Of a DNA stretch of 64,000 nucleotides, positions 44,034 through 53,535 are shown piece after piece. Origin of the DNA: an uncultured Dermabacteraceae bacterium (GTDB lineage: Bacteria > Actinomycetota > Actinomycetes > Actinomycetales > Dermabacteraceae); contig CAMILZ010000005.1 in assembly GCA_946223075.1 (NCBI GenBank), positions 1 to 64,000 of the forward strand, given 5' to 3'. The notes under the pieces were generated by a model. That model did not search any database and had not been told where the DNA came from. It saw only the letters and a program-made list of their open reading frames with translations. How positions within the stretch are numbered: position 1 is the first letter of the stretch; each line of letters starts with the position of its first letter. A program made the position numbers and the translations under genes.

Positions 44034-44959
44034 CGCGCGCCTTCGCTCGTGCGTGGTGCCGGCGCGAATCCAGGAACACGGGGCCCCGGTCGCAGGCCCG
44101 CGCGGTCAGGAGCGATCTTCACGAGTTCCGACGCCTGCCGGCCATCGGGGAGGCACCAGGTGGGATCGATGTCGAGCACGGGGGCGAGCACGAAGGCGCG
44201 CACGTGCGCGCGCGGATGCGGCAGCGTGAGCTGCTCGTCGTCACTCGTGAAATCGCCCCACGTCACGAGGTCAAGGTCGAGCGTGCGCGGCCCCCACCGA
44301 ACAGTGCGTGTTCGCCTCGCAGCGCTCTCAATCTCGTGGAGCGAATCGAGAAGTTGCCAAGGGCTGAGCGAGGTTTCGATGAGACACGCGGCGTTGAGGT
44401 ACGCGTCCTGGTCGACATCACTCACGGGGTCGGTCTCAAACACGCGACTCGCCGCGACGAGCCTCGTTTCGGGGATTCTTGCGAGGGCCGCGAGGGCTCC
44501 AGCGAGGAAATCCTCGCTGTCGCCGAGGTTGGAGCCGAGCGCAACGAAGGCGCGCACCGGATCGGCCCGACGGGTGATGCGGACTCGCGCGTCTGCAAAG
44601 GGCTGCGGGATCGGAGCGGAGGGCTTGTGCACGCACACCCTTACCTCGCGCACAAGGGAATTATTCTCAAGCACACGCTCGGCGATGCGCTCGGCAAGAG
44701 TCTCAATGAGATCGACGCTCTCCCCCGAGACGACTTCCTCAACGATTGCTGCGGCGTCCGCATAACTCACGCTGCGTTCGAGCGCGTCGTCGCGCCCTGC
44801 GGCGCGAGTGTCCACGCTCATATCGACGTCAACGAAAAAATCGTGCCCCTCGACTTTCTCGTGGTCGAAAACCCCGTGCTTGCCGTGCACCCGCACGCCT
44901 TCAACCGCGACATGAGAAAGCGCCACGGGGGAGGCGAAAGCGATATCGCTCCAGGTCAT
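44030..44959 (-). CDS. folBK: Bifunctional dihydroneopterin aldolase / HPPK (FolB-FolK fusion)
   Basis: 309 residues. N-terminal FolB (about 12-130: VAVEGVRVHGKHGVFDHE, LIETLAERIAERVL) makes 6-hydroxymethyl-dihydropterin; C-terminal FolK (from about 135: VRAFVALGSNLGDS, VRWGPRTLDLDLVTW) pyrophosphorylates it. The fusion gives the substrate for FolP, encoded just upstream. ATG 44959 overlaps the folP stop (ATGA); the frame continues upstream inside folP. Confidence 0.94.
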   Translation of the reverse strand: MTWSDIAFASPVALSHVAVEGVRVHGKHGVFDHEKVEGHDFFVDVDMSVDTRAAGRDDALERSVSYADAAAIVEEVVSGESVDLIETLAERIAERVLENNSLVREVRVCVHKPSAPIPQPFADARVRITRRADPVRAFVALGSNLGDSEDFLAGALAALARIPETRLVAASRVFETDPVSDVDQDAYLNAACLIETSLSPWQLLDSLHEIESAARRTRTVRWGPRTLDLDLVTWGDFTSDDEQLTLPHPRAHVRAFVLAPVLDIDPTWCLPDGRQASELVKIAPDRAGLRPGPRVPGFAPAPRTSEGAR

Positions 44960-45906
44960 ACTCCGGCGCCCTCCCCGTAGTTGCGGTCCGCAATGCCCGC
45001 ACCGAGGCTCATCTCGCGCCCATCGGGACCCGCCATGAGTCGCTGCATGACACGAATGTTGGCGACGGTGGACGTAACATCGTGGACGCGCACTGCCCAC
45101 GAGCGGCGAAGCTGCGCAAGGCCGCTGAGCGCGGCGGTCCCGGCATCGCGATCGATATCGAGGGCGCTCACGAAACGCTTGCGGCTCACGCCGATCAGGA
45201 GCGGATAGCCGAGTGCTTCAACCTCGGTGATCTGATCGTAGAGGTCCCAGTTGTCCTCACCCGTTTTCGAGAACCCGAAACCGGGATCCGCAACGATGCT
45301 GTCGCGAGGGATTCCCGCACTAATCGCCTTGCCGATCTGGGCGCCGAGCTCACGGGCAACATCCGCGCCAATCGCTTCGTAACCCGCGCGCGACATCGCT
45401 TCTTCGGAGTGGCCGCGCCAATGCATTGCAATATAGACGGGTGGCAAACCCTGCCTCGTCGTGAGATCCGCGACGGTCTCGAACATCTCCGAATCGGCGA
45501 GGCCAGCCGAGACATCGTTCACGATGAGAGCCCCCGCCTCGACCGCGGCACGCGCGACTGCGGCGCGCATCGTATCGATGCTCACCGGGATGCCGCGCGC
45601 GGCAAGCGCCTCCACAACGCGCACGGTCCGCTCGAGTTCCTCGCCCTCACTCACACGGCTTCCGCCCGGGCGCGTGGATTCACCACCGACATCAATAATG
45701 TCGGCACCCTCGCTCACGAGCCGCTCGGCATGGGCGATCGCGTCGTCAAACGCGTTGTGCTCGCCACCGTCGGAAAACGAATCCGGAGTGACGTTGAGGA
45801 CCCCCATGACGAGGGTGCGTTCACACGCGAGCGCGGCAGGCAGGCCCGCGACGTGGCGCCAAGCGGGCGCGCTCGAAAAATCCAGAGGCGAACGCACTGC
45901 GCTCAT
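44956..45906 (-). CDS. folP: Dihydropteroate synthase
   Basis: Condenses hydroxymethyl-dihydropterin diphosphate with p-aminobenzoate; sulfonamide target. 316 residues with GVLNVTPDSFSDGG and ADIIDVGGESTRPGG, both diagnostic, and VNDVSAGL, DPGFGFSKTGEDN, GVSRKRF. An N-terminal extension of about 30 residues precedes the barrel. ATG with GGGAAAGGG upstream. Confidence 0.97.
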   Translation of the reverse strand: MSAVRSPLDFSSAPAWRHVAGLPAALACERTLVMGVLNVTPDSFSDGGEHNAFDDAIAHAERLVSEGADIIDVGGESTRPGGSRVSEGEELERTVRVVEALAARGIPVSIDTMRAAVARAAVEAGALIVNDVSAGLADSEMFETVADLTTRQGLPPVYIAMHWRGHSEEAMSRAGYEAIGADVARELGAQIGKAISAGIPRDSIVADPGFGFSKTGEDNWDLYDQITEVEALGYPLLIGVSRKRFVSALDIDRDAGTAALSGLAQLRRSWAVRVHDVTSTVANIRVMQRLMAGPDGREMSLGAGIADRNYGEGAGV

Positions 45907-45946
45907 GTGTTGCCCTTTCCCGCCGCGTTCGGCGCTTTCGCGATCG

Positions 45947-46549
45947 TCAGTGATGAAGGCCCGTGAGGATGAGGCTCATGGCCTCGGCACGCGTTGCCGC
46001 GTTGGATTGGAGCGAGCCGCGCACCGCACTCGTCACGGTCTCGGCGTTCGGAGACTTCACGCCCCGCATCTCCATGCACAGATGGTCCGCTTGAAGCACG
46101 ACGATCGTGCCGTGAGCGTTGAGTTCTTCGTGCACGGCGTCCGCGATCTGGCTTGTGAGGCGCTCTTGCACTTGCGGGCGCGCCGCAAAACTCTCCACGA
46201 GCCTTGCGAACTTCGACAGCCCCGCGACTGTGCCATCGTGCCCGGGCACGTAGCCCACGTGGGCGCGCCCGAAGAACGGCACGAGGTGGTGCTCGCACAT
46301 CGAATAGAATCGAATGTCTCGCACGAGAACGAGCTCTCGGTGCTCGACCTCAAACTTCGTCTGCATGTGCACGCGCGGGTTCTCGTGGAGGCCACGAAAC
46401 ACCTCGGCATACATGCGGGCGACGCGTCCCGGCGTATCGAGCAAACCGTCGCGGCTCGGATCCTCGCCGATAGCCTCGAGGATCTCGCGCACGGCACGCT
46501 CGATCCTCTCCTGGTCGATGCTCTCCACGGCGTTGTGGTTCTCGCTCAT
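45947..46549 (-). CDS. folE: GTP cyclohydrolase I
   Basis: First enzyme of folate synthesis, GTP to 7,8-dihydroneopterin triphosphate. 200 residues; zinc and active-site region SMCEHHLVPFFGRAHVGY (Cys and His), QERLTSQIADAV and HLCMEMRGV. ATG with AAGGATT upstream; follows ftsH by 53 bases. Confidence 0.98.
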   Translation of the reverse strand: MSENHNAVESIDQERIERAVREILEAIGEDPSRDGLLDTPGRVARMYAEVFRGLHENPRVHMQTKFEVEHRELVLVRDIRFYSMCEHHLVPFFGRAHVGYVPGHDGTVAGLSKFARLVESFAARPQVQERLTSQIADAVHEELNAHGTIVVLQADHLCMEMRGVKSPNAETVTSAVRGSLQSNAATRAEAMSLILTGLHH

Positions 46550-46602
46550 GAATCCTTCTTTCTTCGCGCAAGCATGTGCTCGCGAGGGACGTGCGAAACG
46601 CG

Positions 46603-48636
46603 CTACTCGGTACCCGGAATGTGCGGCGAGCCATCGCCGGGCTGCGGAAGCTCGGGCGGGGTCCCGCCAAGTTCCTCGCCGGCCTGGTGGTTCTCGGTAC
46701 CGTCCGGAACGCTGCTGCCGATCGTGCCGGGGCGGTCGCTTCCCGCGAGGGGCTCGGTGAACACCGGGCGATCCTCGCTAGACTGCCACACGTCGCGCGG
46801 CGGGCGCTTCGTGACGTCCTTGAAGATTTCCGCAAGTTCCTTCTCGCCAAGCGTCTCCTTCTCGAGGAGCTCCTCGACGAGGTGGTCGAGCACGGCACGG
46901 TTGGTCTTGATGACGCTCCACGCCTCGTCGAGAGCGTTGTCGAGAAGGCGGCGGATCTCTTCATCGATCAAACGTGCGGTGTCTTCGCTGTAGCCGGGGC
47001 CCTGGCCCTGCTGCATGCCCACGAAGACCTCATCCTGCCCCTTGCCGAGGGCGACCTGCCCCACGACACCGCTCATGCCGAGTTCGGTGACCATCGCACG
47101 TGCAATGCTCGTCGCGTTCTTGAGGTCGGAGCTCGGGCCGGTCGTCACATCGTGGAAGATGCCTTCCTCGACCGCGTAGCCACCCATCGCGTAGGCGAGG
47201 CGATCGAGGAGCTCGTTGCGGCTCTGATAGTTGCGGTCGGCCGTCGGCACCACCATCGTGTAGCCTCCCGCACGGCCGCGCGGGAGGATCGTCACCTTCG
47301 TGACGGGGGCCGAGTTGTTGAGGGCCGCGGCGACGAGAGCGTGCCCGCCTTCGTGGTACGCGGTCATCTGGCGCTCGCGCTCGGTCATGACCTTCGAGTA
47401 GCGCTGCGGGCCCATCGAGACACGATCGATTGCCTCGTCGAGTGCGCGCATATCGATGATCTGATTGCCCGAACGCGCGGTGAGGAGCGCTGCTTCGTTG
47501 AGCACGTTCGCGAGGTCTGCGCCGCTCATGCCGATCGAGCGGCGCGCGATGTTGTCGAGGTCGACGTCGCTCGCGAGGGGCTTACCCTTCGCGTGGACCT
47601 CGAGAATCTTGCGGCGGCCCTTGAGGTCGGGGGTTTCAACGGCGATCTGGCGGTCGAATCGGCCAGGGCGAAGGAGCGCCGGGTCGAGAATGTCCACGCG
47701 GTTGGTCGCGGCGATGAGGATGACGTTTTGGTGTTCTTCGAAGCCATCCATCTCGACGAGCATCTGGTTGAGGGTCTGCTCGCGCTCGTCGTGACCGCCG
47801 CCCATACCCGCGCCGCGGTGGCGACCAACGGCGTCGATCTCATCGATGAAGATAATCGCGGGGGCGTTTTCCTTCGCGGTGTTGAACAGGTCGCGCACGC
47901 GGCTCGCGCCCACGCCCACGAACATCTCGACGAAGTCGGAACCCGAGATCGAGTAGAACGGCACGCCCGCCTCGCCCGCGACTGCCTTCGCGAGCAGAGT
48001 CTTACCCGTGCCCGGGGGGCCGTAAAGCAGAACACCCTTGGGGATCTTCGCTCCCACCGCGTGATAGCGCTCGGGGCTCACGAGGAACTGCTTGATCTCC
48101 TCAAGCTCTTCGACGGCTTCCTCGGCGCCTGCAACGTCCTGGAACGTCACCTTTGGCATGTCCTTATTGAAAAGTTTCGCCTTGGACTTGCCGAACTGCA
48201 TCGCGCGACCGCCGCCCTGGGCGTTCATCATGAAGAACCAGAAGAGGCCCAGGATGATGATGAGCGGGAAGAACGTGAGAAGCAGCTGCCCCCACCACGA
48301 AGGCGTAGCGATCTTATCCGTGTACCCCTTCGCGGGTTTCGCCTCGTTCACGGCCTTCACGACGTCGTCGCCTCGCGGCGTCACGTACGAGAAGGCGACG
48401 CGCTTACCCTTGTCCTCAAAGTCCTTCGTGAGCACAAGATTCACGCGCTGCTGATTGCCGTCGATGATTTCCGCTTGCTCAACGGTATCACCCTTGAGGA
48501 GCTCGAGGCCCTGCTCGGTGTCGATGTCTTGGAAACCGCCGCGGCCGAAGATGCTGAGCGCGAGCAGGACGATCGCGAGGGTCGCGAGGCTCCACAACCA
48601 CAGGTTGCGGGCGGGGGATTTCTTTTTTTCTGCCAT
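46603..48636 (-). CDS. ftsH: ATP-dependent zinc metalloprotease FtsH
   Basis: Membrane-bound AAA+ protease for misfolded and regulatory proteins. 677 residues: two N-terminal helices (about 10-30 and 108-128) flanking an extracytoplasmic domain, Walker A GPPGTGKT near 205, SRH region, and the zinc motif HEGGH near 427-431. A Pro/Gly/Glu-rich C-terminal tail follows. Stands at the head of folE-folP-folBK, as in many actinobacteria. Ribosome-binding site is poor. Confidence 0.98.
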   Translation of the reverse strand: MAEKKKSPARNLWLWSLATLAIVLLALSIFGRGGFQDIDTEQGLELLKGDTVEQAEIIDGNQQRVNLVLTKDFEDKGKRVAFSYVTPRGDDVVKAVNEAKPAKGYTDKIATPSWWGQLLLTFFPLIIILGLFWFFMMNAQGGGRAMQFGKSKAKLFNKDMPKVTFQDVAGAEEAVEELEEIKQFLVSPERYHAVGAKIPKGVLLYGPPGTGKTLLAKAVAGEAGVPFYSISGSDFVEMFVGVGASRVRDLFNTAKENAPAIIFIDEIDAVGRHRGAGMGGGHDEREQTLNQMLVEMDGFEEHQNVILIAATNRVDILDPALLRPGRFDRQIAVETPDLKGRRKILEVHAKGKPLASDVDLDNIARRSIGMSGADLANVLNEAALLTARSGNQIIDMRALDEAIDRVSMGPQRYSKVMTERERQMTAYHEGGHALVAAALNNSAPVTKVTILPRGRAGGYTMVVPTADRNYQSRNELLDRLAYAMGGYAVEEGIFHDVTTGPSSDLKNATSIARAMVTELGMSGVVGQVALGKGQDEVFVGMQQGQGPGYSEDTARLIDEEIRRLLDNALDEAWSVIKTNRAVLDHLVEELLEKETLGEKELAEIFKDVTKRPPRDVWQSSEDRPVFTEPLAGSDRPGTIGSSVPDGTENHQAGEELGGTPPELPQPGDGSPHIPGTE

Positions 48637-48754
48637 GTGAGGTGCTAATTCTTACGTTCTTGTAGGGCGGGGCTCGTGCCTCGCGCGCGTTTCGTGAATG
48701 AGCGCGAATCTACCCCGAATCGCTGGGTCGGGGCTGTCAGGAACCCCGATGTTC

Positions 48755-49300
48755 TCAATCGGCGTAGACGCTCGGCTTGAGGATTCCGACGTAGGGGAGG
48801 TTGCGGTACTTCTCTGCGTAGTCAAGCCCATACCCGATCACGAACTCGTTCGGGATGTCGAAGCCTACGTACTTCACGTCAATATCGACCTTGACCGCTT
48901 CCGGTTTGCGAAGGAGCGTGCAGATTTCCACACTCTTCGGGCCGCGCGAGCGGAGGTTCGTGCGCAGCCAGCTGAGGGTGAGGCCCGAGTCGATGATGTC
49001 TTCGACGATAAGAACGTGGCGATCCGTGATGTCCGCGCTGAGATCCTTGAGGATGCGCACCACGCCGGAGGACTTCGTGCCACTGCCGTACGAGCTCACG
49101 GCCATCCAGTCCATGTCCACGTCGAGCGTGATCGCGCGCGCGAGGTCGGCGACCACCATGACGGCTCCCTTAAGTACGCCGACGAGGAGCGGAGCTTCGC
49201 CTTCGTAGTCGCGGTCGATTTCTGCGGCGAGTTCGCTGATCCGCTCGCGGATCGCCTGCTCATCGAGCAGGATGCGCTCGACGTCCTCATCCATGGTCAT
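48755..49300 (-). CDS. hpt: Hypoxanthine phosphoribosyltransferase
   Basis: Purine salvage, hypoxanthine/guanine plus PRPP to IMP/GMP. 181 residues; PRPP loop VLIVEDIIDSGLTL, GVLKGAVMVVADLAR, VGFDIPNEFVIGYGLDY. ATG with GAAGGGA upstream. Conserved between tilS and ftsH. The 118-base gap to ftsH holds small G/C-rich inverted repeats (CCCCGA/TCGGGG at 48713-48733) but no gene. Confidence 0.97.
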   Translation of the reverse strand: MTMDEDVERILLDEQAIRERISELAAEIDRDYEGEAPLLVGVLKGAVMVVADLARAITLDVDMDWMAVSSYGSGTKSSGVVRILKDLSADITDRHVLIVEDIIDSGLTLSWLRTNLRSRGPKSVEICTLLRKPEAVKVDIDVKYVGFDIPNEFVIGYGLDYAEKYRNLPYVGILKPSVYAD

Positions 49301-49349
49301 GGGGTCCCTTCCCGGTGCGTCGCGTTGTCGAGTTCACGAAGACTCAGCG

Positions 49350-50444
49350 TTAGCTCTCGAGGAAGCGGGAGCTTCCCTCGCGAAAAACGATGAGTCCTTC
49401 GTCGCGTATCGCTTCGATCTTACCCGGAAGCGGAATGGGGCCCTGGCCCCGGTAGGCGGCAACGAGGGAGTCAACGTGAAGGATCTGACGCCGAAGGAGT
49501 GACTTGCCGGAGCTTGTGCCCGCGAGCGCGCTCGCCTGGGCGATAGCGTGCTTGATGACGCGGGTGCGCAGGGCGCGGTCGAGCGGGGCGAGGGCGTAGG
49601 CATCAAGCGCGAGCAGTCCGGGGGTTGCGCTCGGGGGGTTCCGACGCAAGCCGGCAAAGGCTTCTTCCGCTTCGTGCTCGAGGAAGTCGGCATCGTCGCG
49701 AAGGAGATCGGCGGTGCGCACGAGGTTCGCCGCCACCTGTTCACCGAGAACTTCGGCGAGCATCGGAAGTGCACGAGAGCGCGCGGCGACGCGCAAGTAG
49801 GTCTCGTCGTCGTTCATCGGGTCGTCCCACACGTCGAGGTCGAGCGCCTCGCACACGGCGCGCGTGTCACGTCGCCACAGTCCCGTTTTTTCGTCCCTTC
49901 CCGTGCCGAGGAACGGGCGCACAAGGGCCCCGCGCTTTCGCGGGATTCCCGCGAGGGAGCGGGCCCCCGAGCCACGCGCGAGCCCGAGGAGCACTTGCTC
50001 GGCCTGGTCATCGAGCGTGTGCCCGAGAAGGAGAGCGAGAGCCGCGCGCTCCTCAAGGATGTCGTCAAAGGCGGCGTGACGTGCAACCCGCGCGGCGTTT
50101 TCGAGCCCGCCTTCGCCCGTCGCATTCACATGGATTCGGCGGATGTGGCAGCGAGCAAGACCAAGTCGTTCGCACTGCAGCGCAGCACGTTCGGAAACCA
50201 AAGCGGAGCTTTCCGAAAGGCCGTGATCGATGAGCACAGCCTCAACGTCGAGGCCAAGCCGCGAACCGACCCACTGAGTCGTCGCCGCAAGCGCAAGGGA
50301 ATCGGCGCCTCCGCTCACACCGACGAGGATGCGGGGTGAGAGTTGCGCGCCATCGGAACGATCGGCGCATTCTTCGAGCCTCGACACGAGGGACGCCTTC
50401 ACTGCGACTCGTGCGCGCGCAACGGGTTCGGGAGGGCCGCTCAC
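49350..50444 (-). CDS. tilS: tRNA(Ile)-lysidine synthase
   Basis: Modifies C34 of tRNA-Ile(CAU) to lysidine. 364 residues; PP-loop ATPase motif SGGADS (44-49), LLIDHGLS-type segment VLIDHGLSESS, LLGHTLDDQAEQVLLGLARGSG. C-terminal domain is shortened compared with E. coli TilS, as in other actinobacteria. GTG overlaps the dacB stop (GTGA). Confidence 0.95.
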   Translation of the reverse strand: MSGPPEPVARARVAVKASLVSRLEECADRSDGAQLSPRILVGVSGGADSLALAATTQWVGSRLGLDVEAVLIDHGLSESSALVSERAALQCERLGLARCHIRRIHVNATGEGGLENAARVARHAAFDDILEERAALALLLGHTLDDQAEQVLLGLARGSGARSLAGIPRKRGALVRPFLGTGRDEKTGLWRRDTRAVCEALDLDVWDDPMNDDETYLRVAARSRALPMLAEVLGEQVAANLVRTADLLRDDADFLEHEAEEAFAGLRRNPPSATPGLLALDAYALAPLDRALRTRVIKHAIAQASALAGTSSGKSLLRRQILHVDSLVAAYRGQGPIPLPGKIEAIRDEGLIVFREGSSRFLES

Positions 50445-51946
50445 TGCCCTTCTCCTTCTTTTCCTGCCTCGGCAGCGACGGGAGAACTCGGAGTGTCATA
50501 GAGGCCTGCAGGCGTCGGGCCCCCGGCCGAAATTATCGCGCTCGCGACGTCATCCACGAGGGCGCGCGCTTCACCGTACCCGTCAGCTTTCGATTCGTAG
50601 GCAAAAATCGCGTAGCCGACCACACGTCCGTCTGAGAGAACGGTTGTGCCCGCGAGTGTGGAGGTTCCCGAAAGGGTGCCGGTCTTGCCGCGCACCACGC
50701 CGCGCGCTTCTTCGGTACCGACTTCACCAAAGCGTTCTTGGAGCGTTCCCGTGAGGCCACCGATGGGAACGAGCGCAAAGGTGTCCCTGATCTCGGGCGG
50801 AGCCTCCCCCGAGGCCCACGCCGTGAGATGTGCGAGGAGCGCGGGTGAAATGCGATTGTCCTTCGAGAGACCCGAATTGTCGGCGATGACGAGACCGTCG
50901 GTCGAGAATCCTTCCTCGCGCGCGACCTCGTCGAGTTCCGCTTTCACGGCTTCACGTGCGCCCGCAACGGTGCCCGGGTGTCCGGTTTTGACGGCAGCGA
51001 GGCGCGCGAGAGTTTCCGCAAGAGAGTTATCGGAGAACAAGAGCGTGTGCGCGATCCAGTCGCTCAAGGGAGCGGATCGCACGGCACCGAGCTCACGCGA
51101 GCCGGTAGACGCGGTCGCTCGAGCGGGCTCCCCTTCGATCGTGATCCCGCGCTCCTCGAGCAGGCCCGCGAAGGCCTTCGCCGCATCGAGCGATGGATCC
51201 ATCGATTTCGCGCCGTACTTCGTGCCATCGGCGCGGCCGCCATCGATTCCGAGCGGCGTGATCGGGGCAACCCATCCGCCTGCGGGGCCGTTCTCGCCCC
51301 ACGCCGGGTTCATTGGGTCGTTGCCAAAGAGAGAATCGTCGAACGCGAGTGCCGCGCTTGTGCGGCCCTCCTCCTTGAGTTTCTGCGCGGTTTGATCCGC
51401 AAGCTGGGCTAGCGACGCTCGCGTGATGCCCTCTTTCGTTTCTTTGGGCTTCACCGTCAGCAAGTTGTCGCCACCGCCCACGAGCACGAGGCGCTCGCCG
51501 TCGAGCACGGTCCGCGTGGTCAGCGTCGCGTCAGGTCCCACTGCCTTGGCCGCCGCGAGCGCCGACAGCAGCTTCATGGTCGAGGCGGGGGTGAGGCTCA
51601 CGCCCGCCTCGCGTTCGGCGATTACCTCTCCGCTCGCCGCATCCACGATCGCATAGGAGACCTTTCCCGAGTACTCACCGAGCTGCGGAAGTGCCTCAAC
51701 GGCCTCATTGATCGTCGCGCCACTTACGCGGGCCCCAGGCGAGGCCTCCTCAAGCGGTCGCACACCCTTCGTTCGCTCCCACGCCTCGCCTTCGGCGGGT
51801 ACGCCCTCGGGATCAGCGGTTTTTTCCGTGCGCACGGTGAGGAACCCCGGGAACGCATCAACGAGGTCGCCGAACGTGTAGAAGGTCGCGGGAAGCGCGA
51901 GCGCGAGACACGCGGCGACGGCCTCGACCGCCTTCGACTTCACCAT
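50441..51946 (-). CDS. dacB: D-alanyl-D-alanine carboxypeptidase/endopeptidase (PBP4, class C)
   Basis: 501 residues. N-terminal signal/anchor helix at about 8-25, then a penicillin-binding fold with SxxK in STMKLL (near 121), SDNSLAE (SxN, near 315) and KTG in GKTGTLSG (near 432). Trims or cleaves peptidoglycan cross-links outside the cell. ATG with GAGGAG upstream. Head of the dacB-tilS-hpt run, divergent from ppa. Confidence 0.94.
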   Translation of the reverse strand: MVKSKAVEAVAACLALALPATFYTFGDLVDAFPGFLTVRTEKTADPEGVPAEGEAWERTKGVRPLEEASPGARVSGATINEAVEALPQLGEYSGKVSYAIVDAASGEVIAEREAGVSLTPASTMKLLSALAAAKAVGPDATLTTRTVLDGERLVLVGGGDNLLTVKPKETKEGITRASLAQLADQTAQKLKEEGRTSAALAFDDSLFGNDPMNPAWGENGPAGGWVAPITPLGIDGGRADGTKYGAKSMDPSLDAAKAFAGLLEERGITIEGEPARATASTGSRELGAVRSAPLSDWIAHTLLFSDNSLAETLARLAAVKTGHPGTVAGAREAVKAELDEVAREEGFSTDGLVIADNSGLSKDNRISPALLAHLTAWASGEAPPEIRDTFALVPIGGLTGTLQERFGEVGTEEARGVVRGKTGTLSGTSTLAGTTVLSDGRVVGYAIFAYESKADGYGEARALVDDVASAIISAGGPTPAGLYDTPSSPVAAEAGKEGEGQ

Positions 51947-52140
51947 CTATCCTGCTCCTCTTCGCCCTGCAATTGCCGCTCGTCGCGCCTTCATGTCTGT
52001 GACTTCGTGCAAATTTTACGCGCGCCACGATCACTCACATCCCGTTCCGCAGCCCGCGCCCGAAGATCTTCGCTATTGTTGCACGCGGAGGGCGCGCCCC
52101 TCCCACACCAAGAAACACCTGAGGCAATGGAGTCACGCAC

Positions 52141-52653
52141 GTGGAATTCGACGTCACGATCGAGATCCCCAAGGGAAATCGCAACAAGTACGAGGTCGAC
52201 CATCACAACGGTCGCATTCGGCTTGACCGCATGCTCTTTACGGCAACCCGCTACCCCGATGATTACGGTTTCATCGAGGGAACTCTCGGTGAGGACGGCG
52301 ACCCACTCGACGTGCTCGTCCTCCTCGAGGAGGCGACCTTCCCCGGCTGCTTGATCCGCTGCCGCGCGCTCGGCATGTTCCGCATGCGCGATGAATCGGG
52401 CGGCGACGACAAGATCGTCGCGGTTCCCGTGGGCGACAAGCGACAGATCCGCCGCCAGGAGCTCACGGATATTTCCGAGTTCCACCGCCTCGAGATCCAG
52501 CACTTCTTCGAGGTCTACAAGGATCTTGAGCCCGGCAAGAGCGTCGAGGGCGCCCACTGGGAGGGCCGCGACGACGCCGAAGAGGAAATCCGCGCCTCCT
52601 ACCGCCGCGCGAAGGGCACCGAACACGAAAACGAGTTCACGCAGGACATCTAA
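52141..52653 (+). CDS. ppa: Inorganic pyrophosphatase (family I)
   Basis: Hydrolyses PPi from biosynthesis. 170 residues; EIPKGNRNKYEVDH, YPDDYGFIEGTLGEDGDPLDVLVL with the metal-binding aspartates, and VPVGDKRQ. GTG at 52141 with GGAG eight bases upstream. TATTGT at 52074-52079 may be its -10. Divergent from dacB, a conserved pair. Confidence 0.97.
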   Translation: MEFDVTIEIPKGNRNKYEVDHHNGRIRLDRMLFTATRYPDDYGFIEGTLGEDGDPLDVLVLLEEATFPGCLIRCRALGMFRMRDESGGDDKIVAVPVGDKRQIRRQELTDISEFHRLEIQHFFEVYKDLEPGKSVEGAHWEGRDDAEEEIRASYRRAKGTEHENEFTQDI

Positions 52654-52665
52654 AACATCCCGCTT

Positions 52666-52710
52666 CACGCACGGGGCGCTTCCGGATAATCCGGAAGCGC
52701 CCCGTGCGTG
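52666..52710. terminator. 20-bp perfect hairpin after ppa
   Basis: CACGCACGGGGCGCTTCCGG pairs perfectly with its complement around the loop ATAAT. Strongest hairpin of the window; bidirectional, between convergent genes. Confidence 0.85.
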
Positions 52711-52730
52711 CGTCGATGAAAGATGCGGTA

Positions 52731-53492
52731 TTAGGCCTCGTCGCTTGCGTCGTCGGCGACATCACTGCTCTCGGACTTTTCGGCGAGAGTGGAAGGCACC
52801 GGTTCGTCCGCGTGGCTGAATACTTCGCGCGCGGCCTCAATCACGCTCTTTGTGAGCGCCTTATTGCCGAGGCCACCGATCACGGCGCCAACGCCGAAGG
52901 GGATCAAACGCCCGGCCCACAAGCCCGTGAAACGACGCGTGACCGTACGACGAATCCACCGGTTGACCTGAGTGTTCACCGCGTCGGCGATGAACGGCGG
53001 CGCCATGCCGTCAAGGACCGTCGACCATTGAAGCCCATTCTTCCCAAGCGCCTTCGTCACGATCGCCGCGCCCTTTTCGCCACCGAGAATCGCGAGGATC
53101 ACCGTGCGGCGCACCTCCGGCTTACTCATGTCCACGCCACGCACGTGCGCGATGCCAAGGGTCAGGAATGCGCACGCCTCGGCGAAGGCAATCCCCTCGC
53201 CCGCGGTCAGGGCTACGGCCGTCGCGGTGCCGACGGCCGGCAGCGCAGCGGCGCCACCAATACCCACGCCCGTGGCAACGGCAAGCTTCGTGAAGTGCCC
53301 CTCGAGTCGAGCAACGATCTTGTCATCGCTCCAATCGGGATGCTTGCGACGAAGCGAATCAACGTACTTGCGTGCGATCGGACCCTGGACGGCGAGGGCC
53401 TTATCGATAAGTTCGAACTGCTTGTCGTCGATGAGCGAGTCTTCGCCCTTACCGCTCGATTTCTTTGACGTGCGTAGGTCCTTCGAGGCCAT
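52731..53492 (-). CDS. Hypothetical hydrophobic protein
   Basis: 253 residues. Polar Lys/Ser-rich N-terminus, a helical region (KYVDSLRRKHPDWSDDKIVARL), then Gly/Ala-rich hydrophobic segments (about 75-110: VATGVGIGGAAALPAVGTAT; another near 205-225) and an acidic C-terminal tail. It looks membrane-associated, similar in style to EcsC-like or glycine-zipper proteins, but no family is recognised. ATG 53492 with AAAGGG upstream; the longer frame to 53843 overlaps def. Confidence 0.7.
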   Translation of the reverse strand: MASKDLRTSKKSSGKGEDSLIDDKQFELIDKALAVQGPIARKYVDSLRRKHPDWSDDKIVARLEGHFTKLAVATGVGIGGAAALPAVGTATAVALTAGEGIAFAEACAFLTLGIAHVRGVDMSKPEVRRTVILAILGGEKGAAIVTKALGKNGLQWSTVLDGMAPPFIADAVNTQVNRWIRRTVTRRFTGLWAGRLIPFGVGAVIGGLGNKALTKSVIEAAREVFSHADEPVPSTLAEKSESSDVADDASDEA

Positions 53493-53535
53493 TACTTTCC
53501 CTTTCGTGGACGCTATCGGGCGCAGCCGGGCACAT

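Noticed and set aside
46576..48648. 690-residue plus-strand frame opposite ftsH
   Set aside because: Shadow of ftsH, whose domains are unambiguous.
48713..48755. Alternating hairpins between hpt and ftsH as a riboswitch
   Set aside because: Stems are only 5-6 bp and no aptamer pattern is recognisable.
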